Assembly (NCBI GenBank): GCA_963997635.1
Contig: CAXEND010000018.1
Span: 1 to 36,783, forward strand
Origin: GCA-2728135 sp002728135
GTDB taxonomy: Bacteria; Pseudomonadota; Alphaproteobacteria; UBA828
Reading direction: 5' to 3'
Length of the DNA: 36,783 nt
Shown one piece after another: positions 32,736 to 36,783 of the stretch. The notes beneath the pieces are model-generated. The model worked only from the letters and a program-made list of their open reading frames with translations, did no database searches and was not told the origin of the DNA. The number at the start of each line of letters is the position of its first letter. The stretch's first letter is position 1. The translations under genes were made by a program, and so were the position numbers.

Positions 32736-33248
32736 TTGTTGAGTAAAGCTCGTCGCTTGATAGGCTTAGACCCTGGTCTTCGTTTTACTGGGTGGGGTTT
32801 AATAGAAGTTGAGGGTAATCGACTTCATCACATTGATAGTGGTTATATAGCCTCTGATAGTAACCTCGATATTTCAAGGCGACTGCAACAAATTCACGAC
32901 GGGCTTTCAAGGGTTTTTGAGAATCATACTCCAGATGAGGCAGCAGTAGAGGAGACTTTTGTGAATAAAAATCCTAATTCAACATTAAAACTAGGACTCG
33001 CAAGAGGTATTGCCTTAGTTATACCAGCTATATTTGGTATTCCTGTGGCAGAATACTCTGCAAATACAGTAAAGAAATCTATTGTAGGAGCTGGCCATGC
33101 TACGAAAGAACAGATGGGTTTGATGGTAAAAAATATTTTGCCAGGTTGTGACCCACAAAATAGCGATGCTGCAGATGCACTAGCTCTAGCAATTTGCCAC
33201 GCACATTTTTCTGAAACTAGACAAAAATGGCGTAAAGAAAATTATTAA
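32736..33248 (+). CDS. ruvC: Holliday junction resolvase RuvC
   Basis: A 170-residue RNase H-like endonuclease that cuts Holliday junctions as a dimer. The four acidic residues are Asp12 in IGLDPGLRFTGWG, Glu72 in AAVEETFVNKNP, and Asp144 and Asp147 in SDAADALALAICHAH, matching Asp7, Glu66, Asp138 and Asp141 of the E. coli enzyme. The start is TTG at 32736 or 32739, with GGGG at 32727-32730 as ribosome binding site; no ATG is available before the catalytic Asp. It is followed by ruvA after 18 bases. Confidence 0.96.
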   Translation: MLSKARRLIGLDPGLRFTGWGLIEVEGNRLHHIDSGYIASDSNLDISRRLQQIHDGLSRVFENHTPDEAAVEETFVNKNPNSTLKLGLARGIALVIPAIFGIPVAEYSANTVKKSIVGAGHATKEQMGLMVKNILPGCDPQNSDAADALALAICHAHFSETRQKWRKENY

Positions 33249-33266
33249 CTATAAAGGTTAGTAACA

Positions 33267-33893
33267 ATGTTTGCAAAACTTACAGGACTACTAGACTCTA
33301 AGGGTGATAGTTGGGTAGTGATTGATGTAGGAGGAGTCGGCTACCTAGTCCAGTGTGGTACTCGGACTATTAATGAAATACCTGTTTCTGGTTCAAGCAC
33401 TACTGTGTTTATAGAAACTGTAGTGAGGGAAGATGCTTTCCTCTTATATGGATTTTTGTCTACAGCAGATCGTGATTGGTTTCGTTTATTACTAAAAGTT
33501 AAGAATGTTGGTGCAAGAGTTGCACTGGGCATTCTTTCTTCTCTTCCTCCAGAAAATCTGTCTAACGCTATAGCGGCAAATGATCGTAATGCATTGACTT
33601 TGGCACCGGGAGTTGGTCCAAAACTTGCAGAAAGAATAATTTCTGAACTTAAGGATAAAGTAATATTTTCCCCTGAAATTAATGTTGAGAAAAATAACTT
33701 TTCAAATTCGAAAGATCATAGTAGGCATCCCCTCGGATCTGAAATAATCAAAGATACTGTATCAGCCTTGACAAATTTGGGCTATTCACCGGCTGAGTCT
33801 GTCGAAGTTGTTGGAAAAATAACACAGCATCTAGAAGAAAAAATAGAGATTAAATCCCTTCTGAGAATGAGTCTGAAGGAACTATCAAAATGA
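33267..33893 (+). CDS. ruvA: Holliday junction branch migration protein RuvA
   Basis: A 208-residue junction-binding tetramer subunit. Domain I begins MFAKLTGLLDSKGDSWVVID, domain II carries two helix-hairpin-helix motifs (LLKVKNVGARVALGILSSL and TLAPGVGPKLAERIISELKD), and domain III (about 155-208, DTVSALTNLGYSPAESVEVV) binds RuvB. A variable linker with many N, S and H residues joins II and III. The stop overlaps the ruvB start by 4 bases. AAGG nine bases before ATG 33267 serves as ribosome binding site. Confidence 0.97.
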   Translation: MFAKLTGLLDSKGDSWVVIDVGGVGYLVQCGTRTINEIPVSGSSTTVFIETVVREDAFLLYGFLSTADRDWFRLLLKVKNVGARVALGILSSLPPENLSNAIAANDRNALTLAPGVGPKLAERIISELKDKVIFSPEINVEKNNFSNSKDHSRHPLGSEIIKDTVSALTNLGYSPAESVEVVGKITQHLEEKIEIKSLLRMSLKELSK

Positions 33894-34945
33894 CTAGTCA
33901 TAAGGGTCGTGAAATCAATCCACAACATAATTTCGAAGATAGTTCAGAAGTCGCTCTTAGACCTAGGTCATTAAAAGAATTTATAGGACAAAAGGAACTT
34001 TGTGAGAATCTAGAAATTTTTATTAAAGCAGCATTAGATAGAAAAGAGCCCTTGGATCATGCATTGTTTTATGGGCCACCTGGATTAGGTAAAACTACTT
34101 TAGCTCAAATTGTATCAAACGAACTGGGAGCTGGATTTAGATCAACTTCAGGACCAGTCATTGCAAGGGCTGGTGATCTAGCGGCAATTCTTACCAATCT
34201 TAATGAGGGTGAGGTTCTTTTTATTGACGAAATTCATAGACTTAATCCTGCTGTTGAAGAAATTCTTTACCCAGCAATGGAGGATCGTGAATTGGATCTT
34301 GTTATAGGAGAGGGGCCAGCGGCTCGATCGGTCAGAATTGAACTTCCAGCATTTACCCTAGTAGGTGCAACAACTCGTTCGGGATTAATAACGACACCTT
34401 TACGCGAACGTTTTGGTATTCCTTTAAGGCTGAATTATTACAAAGATCATGAATTGGAGACAATCATTATTCGAAATGCAAAATTATTAGATGTTCAGGT
34501 TAATCAATCAGGAGCAAGGGAAATTGCTCGACGTTCAAGGGGTACTCCCCGTGTGGCGGGAAGGCTGTTAAGGCGGGTTAGAGATTTTGCAACTGTTGGA
34601 GGCTTCAGTGAGGTAGACTCTATTATTGCAGATGAAGCACTTTCAAAACTTGATGTTGATAGCCGTGGATTAGATCAGATGGACAGGCGTTTCTTAGAAT
34701 GTATAGCTTTAAATTATGCAGGTGGTCCTGTTGGTGTTGAGACTCTGGCCGCGGCTTTATCAGAAGAACGAGATGCAATTGAAGAAATAATAGAACCCTA
34801 TCTTATTCAACAAGGTTTTATCCAAAGAACTCCTCGCGGAAGAGTTTTGACCAAGATAGCCTATGAGCATTTAAAAATTAAGACACCAGATATTAAGAAG
34901 CAGCTTGAACTTATTGAAGAGAGCAAAAACAGTGAGCAGAATTGA
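33890..34945 (+). CDS. ruvB: Holliday junction branch migration helicase RuvB
   Basis: A 351-residue AAA+ motor. LRPRSLKEFIGQ opens the conserved part, Walker A GPPGLGKTT is at 62-70, Walker B VLFIDEIHRL at 109-118, sensor 1 VGATTRSGLITTPLRERFG contains the arginine finger region, and the winged-helix C-terminal domain has GGPVGVETLAAAL and IQRTPRGRVLT. Length is usual. The last bases overlap the start of ybgC (TTGA). Forms hexameric rings that pull DNA through the RuvA tetramer. Confidence 0.98.
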   Translation: MTSHKGREINPQHNFEDSSEVALRPRSLKEFIGQKELCENLEIFIKAALDRKEPLDHALFYGPPGLGKTTLAQIVSNELGAGFRSTSGPVIARAGDLAAILTNLNEGEVLFIDEIHRLNPAVEEILYPAMEDRELDLVIGEGPAARSVRIELPAFTLVGATTRSGLITTPLRERFGIPLRLNYYKDHELETIIIRNAKLLDVQVNQSGAREIARRSRGTPRVAGRLLRRVRDFATVGGFSEVDSIIADEALSKLDVDSRGLDQMDRRFLECIALNYAGGPVGVETLAAALSEERDAIEEIIEPYLIQQGFIQRTPRGRVLTKIAYEHLKIKTPDIKKQLELIEESKNSEQN

Positions 34946-35430
34946 GTGTTTTGAAAATGAAGAGATCACCAAAAACTCGATTTAAAAAAAATGATATTGA
35001 TAAACAAGAATATAATGATTCGATTGAGGCACATCATGAATATTTTGTAAGGATATATTATGAGGACACAGACTCTGCAGGCATTGTTTATTATGCGAAC
35101 TATCTAAAATTTGTTGAGAGAGCAAGAACAGAAATGATGAGATCCTTAAAGTTGACACATTCAGAGCTTAGAAAAAAATATAATATATTTTTTGCCGTGC
35201 GGAATTGTTCAATAGACTATTTGAGCCCAGCAAAAATTGATGATGGGTTATTAATAAGATCTTGGGTTAAAAGAATACTTGGAGCAAGCTTGTTGATTGA
35301 TCATAAGATTTTCCTTGAGGACAAGTGCCTAGTCAACGTTTCACTGCGTTTAGCGGTTATGAATATAAATAGAAAACCAGTGCGTCTACCAGATAATTTA
35401 CGTAAGTTATTTCTTGATCTGAATGCCTAA
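34942..35430 (+). CDS. ybgC: Tol-Pal-associated acyl-CoA thioesterase YbgC
   Basis: A hot-dog thioesterase of up to 162 residues. The 4-hydroxybenzoyl-CoA-thioesterase motif YYEDTDSAGIVYYANYLKF is at 39-57 with catalytic Asp44, followed by ERARTEMMRSL and NCSIDYLSPAKIDDGL. The first 32 residues are a basic, polar extension that is longer than in E. coli YbgC. The start is TTG 34942 (overlapping the ruvB stop), TTG 34951 or ATG 34957; ribosome binding evidence is weak for all. It leads the tol-pal operon, 19 bases before tolQ. Confidence 0.94.
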   Translation: MSVLKMKRSPKTRFKKNDIDKQEYNDSIEAHHEYFVRIYYEDTDSAGIVYYANYLKFVERARTEMMRSLKLTHSELRKKYNIFFAVRNCSIDYLSPAKIDDGLLIRSWVKRILGASLLIDHKIFLEDKCLVNVSLRLAVMNINRKPVRLPDNLRKLFLDLNA

Positions 35431-35449
35431 CAGAGGAGAGTGATAAGAG

Positions 35450-36184
35450 ATGGAAACCAATGTTTTAGAGGAACAAATAGTGACTGGATCAATCTCTGTG
35501 CATCTATCTCCTTGGGAACTTTTTACTCAGGCGGACATAATTGTTCAGCTTGTCATGCTTATTCTAATTGGTTGTTCATTTTGGTCATGGGCCATTATTT
35601 TTGATAAAGTTATAAGATTAAGAAAACTCTCAAGCATGGCTGAGATGTTTGAAGAAAGGTTCTGGTCTGGTGGGTCCCTGGATGAACTATATGAAGAGAT
35701 TAAATCTAATTCATTTCATCCAATGGCTCAAATATTTGTCTCGGCAATGAAGGAATGGAAGCGTTTTTCTGATGGGACTTCTTTATCAGTCGCTGAAGCT
35801 AATGTAGATGGACTTCAGGAGCGTATAGCTCACAATATGAACGTTACTGTAGACAGAGAAATTGGCAAGTTACAGAAATATTTAGGGTTTCTTGCTACTG
35901 TTGGTTCGACAGCACCCTTCATTGGACTTTTTGGCACTGTATGGGGCATCATGAATAGCTTCCAATCCATTGCCGCAAGCCAAGATACCTCTTTGGCTGT
36001 AGTTGCTCCTGGTATAGCTGAGGCATTGTTTGCAACTGCATTAGGACTGGTTGCGGCTATTCCAGCTGTAGTTGCTTATAATAAAATCAGTAGTGATCTT
36101 GATCATTATGCGGGGCGTTTGGATAGTTTCGGAATTGAATTTAGAGCTTTAATTTCTCGGCAATTAGAAGAAGGTTCCCGCTAA
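35450..36184 (+). CDS. tolQ: Tol-Pal system proton-channel protein TolQ
   Basis: A 244-residue inner-membrane protein with three transmembrane helices: about 30-50 (IIVQLVMLILIGCSFWSWAI), 146-168 (FLATVGSTAPFIGLFGTVWG) and 188-210 (GIAEALFATALGLVAAIPAV). The last two match TolQ/ExbB and line the proton path with the TolR aspartate. It powers TolA to keep the outer membrane constricted during division. The GAGGAG run at 35433-35438 precedes the ATG. The stop overlaps the tolR start by one base. Confidence 0.97.
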   Translation: METNVLEEQIVTGSISVHLSPWELFTQADIIVQLVMLILIGCSFWSWAIIFDKVIRLRKLSSMAEMFEERFWSGGSLDELYEEIKSNSFHPMAQIFVSAMKEWKRFSDGTSLSVAEANVDGLQERIAHNMNVTVDREIGKLQKYLGFLATVGSTAPFIGLFGTVWGIMNSFQSIAASQDTSLAVVAPGIAEALFATALGLVAAIPAVVAYNKISSDLDHYAGRLDSFGIEFRALISRQLEEGSR

Positions 36185-36630
36185 TGGGAGTTCAACTTCA
36201 ACCATCACGTTTACGACGCAATAGACGTTCTGGACATCGGCGTATTCCAATAAGTGAAATTAACGTTACACCCTTTGTTGATGTAATGTTGGTTCTGCTT
36301 ATTATTTTCATGGTTACTGCACCTCTTCTCACATCTGGTGTTGAGATAAATTTACCTGAAACAAATGCTGGATCTATAACTGAACCTGTTGAGCCCCTGA
36401 CTGTTTCAATCAATTTAGATGGTAGAGTCTTCATTCAAGAAACAGAAATAGAACTTGAAAACTTGGTGCCAAAGCTTATGGCGATAACTGAACGTAAAAC
36501 AGATACTAGAATATACGTGCGTGGAGATAGCAGAATTGATTATGGGCGGGTTATGGTAATCATGAGTGCAGTTAGTAAGGCAGGATTCAGAAATGTTGCC
36601 CTAGTAACTGAAAAAATCAAGGCTCAGTAA
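36184..36630 (+). CDS. tolR: Tol-Pal system protein TolR
   Basis: A 148-residue ExbD/TolR protein: a basic cytoplasmic N-terminus (RLRRNRRSGHRRIPISEIN), one membrane helix at about 31-50 with the proton-carrying Asp33 in NVTPFVDVMLVLLIIFMV, then a periplasmic domain with INLPETNAGS and IYVRGDSRIDYGRVMVIMSA. All family features are present and the length is typical. Translationally coupled to tolQ (TAATG). Confidence 0.97.
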   Translation: MGVQLQPSRLRRNRRSGHRRIPISEINVTPFVDVMLVLLIIFMVTAPLLTSGVEINLPETNAGSITEPVEPLTVSINLDGRVFIQETEIELENLVPKLMAITERKTDTRIYVRGDSRIDYGRVMVIMSAVSKAGFRNVALVTEKIKAQ

Positions 36631-36639
36631 TTTTTACTT

Positions 36640-36783
36640 ATGAAAGCAAAGGGATGGATATTTTCTGGAGTTTTTCATGCTATAATTGTTGTGGTCGCTA
36701 TATTGGGATTACCAGACCTTTTTGATGGAGAATCTGATCAATTGGTAGAGACAGTAGAGGTAGCCTTTGTAGAAATAGATCAG
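36640..36783 (+). CDS. tolA: TolA, N-terminal part (gene continues beyond the window)
   Basis: ATG 36640, nine bases after the tolR stop, opens a frame that runs to the last base (48 codons). It reads MKAKGWIFSGVFHAIIVVVA, then ILGLPDLFDGESDQLVETVE: a short basic start, one hydrophobic helix (about 7-24) with the S..FHA motif of TolA membrane anchors, and the start of a periplasmic part. Position after tolQ and tolR makes TolA the expected gene. The 3' end is outside the window. Confidence 0.85.
   Translation, partial: MKAKGWIFSGVFHAIIVVVAILGLPDLFDGESDQLVETVEVAFVEIDQ

Overview
The window looks like the chromosome of an AT-rich alphaproteobacterium, probably related to marine Rhodospirillales/SAR116-type lineages. 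The basis is gene order recalled from that class rather than any database search: rpmE next to an ABC exporter; a MotA-like/MotB-like/OmpA trio; suhB-efp-thiE-fba-pgk-gap-tkt; a DUF4164-like gene, zapA, 6S RNA and 5-formyl-THF cyclo-ligase; yebC-ruvCAB-ybgC-tolQRA.

The left part (about 1-14,700) is accessory. From 1 to 5,370 lies a patchwork of DNA-modification genes and debris. It holds an HTH-like C-terminal fragment cut by the window edge, a type III (Mod-like) adenine methyltransferase with no Res gene beside it, and a lone short-chain dehydrogenase with clearly higher G+C than its surroundings. Next comes the C-terminal remnant of a type II restriction endonuclease carrying two homopolymer frameshifts. 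It is divergent from a C5-cytosine methyltransferase that has lost one base just after its natural ATG. Another truncated reading frame follows. From 5,393 to 14,698 are metabolic accessory genes: hyuA-hyuB (hydantoinase/oxoprolinase family), five small single-domain proteins (ABM-like, conserved hypothetical, ABM-like, PPOX, NTF2-like), and an operon of acyl-CoA dehydrogenase, class III CoA-transferase and MaoC-like hydratase that looks like a small organic-acid degradation module.

The right part (about 14,785-36,783) is core genome. It starts with rpmE and a divergent MsbA-type ABC exporter. The minus-strand block 17,004-28,428 reads, in transcription order, tkt, gap, pgk, a conserved hypothetical with no visible start codon, class I fba, thiE, efp, suhB, a secreted OmpA-like protein, a MotA/ExbB-like channel and a MotB/TolR-like OmpA protein. 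Glycolysis/pentose-phosphate genes thus sit upstream of translation and cell-envelope genes. The plus-strand block 28,638-36,783 carries the zapA division locus with 6S RNA, folate and phosphodiesterase genes, a SAM methyltransferase, yebC, the Holliday-junction set ruvC-ruvA-ruvB and the start of the tol-pal operon (ybgC, tolQ, tolR, 5' end of tolA).

The points most worth a second look are the decaying restriction-modification island with its high-GC dehydrogenase, the predicted ion-driven envelope machine at 17-20.5 kb, a 6S RNA whose closing stem runs into the reading frame of the next gene, the missing start codon of the pgk-fba spacer gene, and an acyl-CoA dehydrogenase whose likely catalytic glutamate is in the isovaleryl-CoA-dehydrogenase position. 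I saw no CRISPR array, tRNA, rRNA or insertion sequence.
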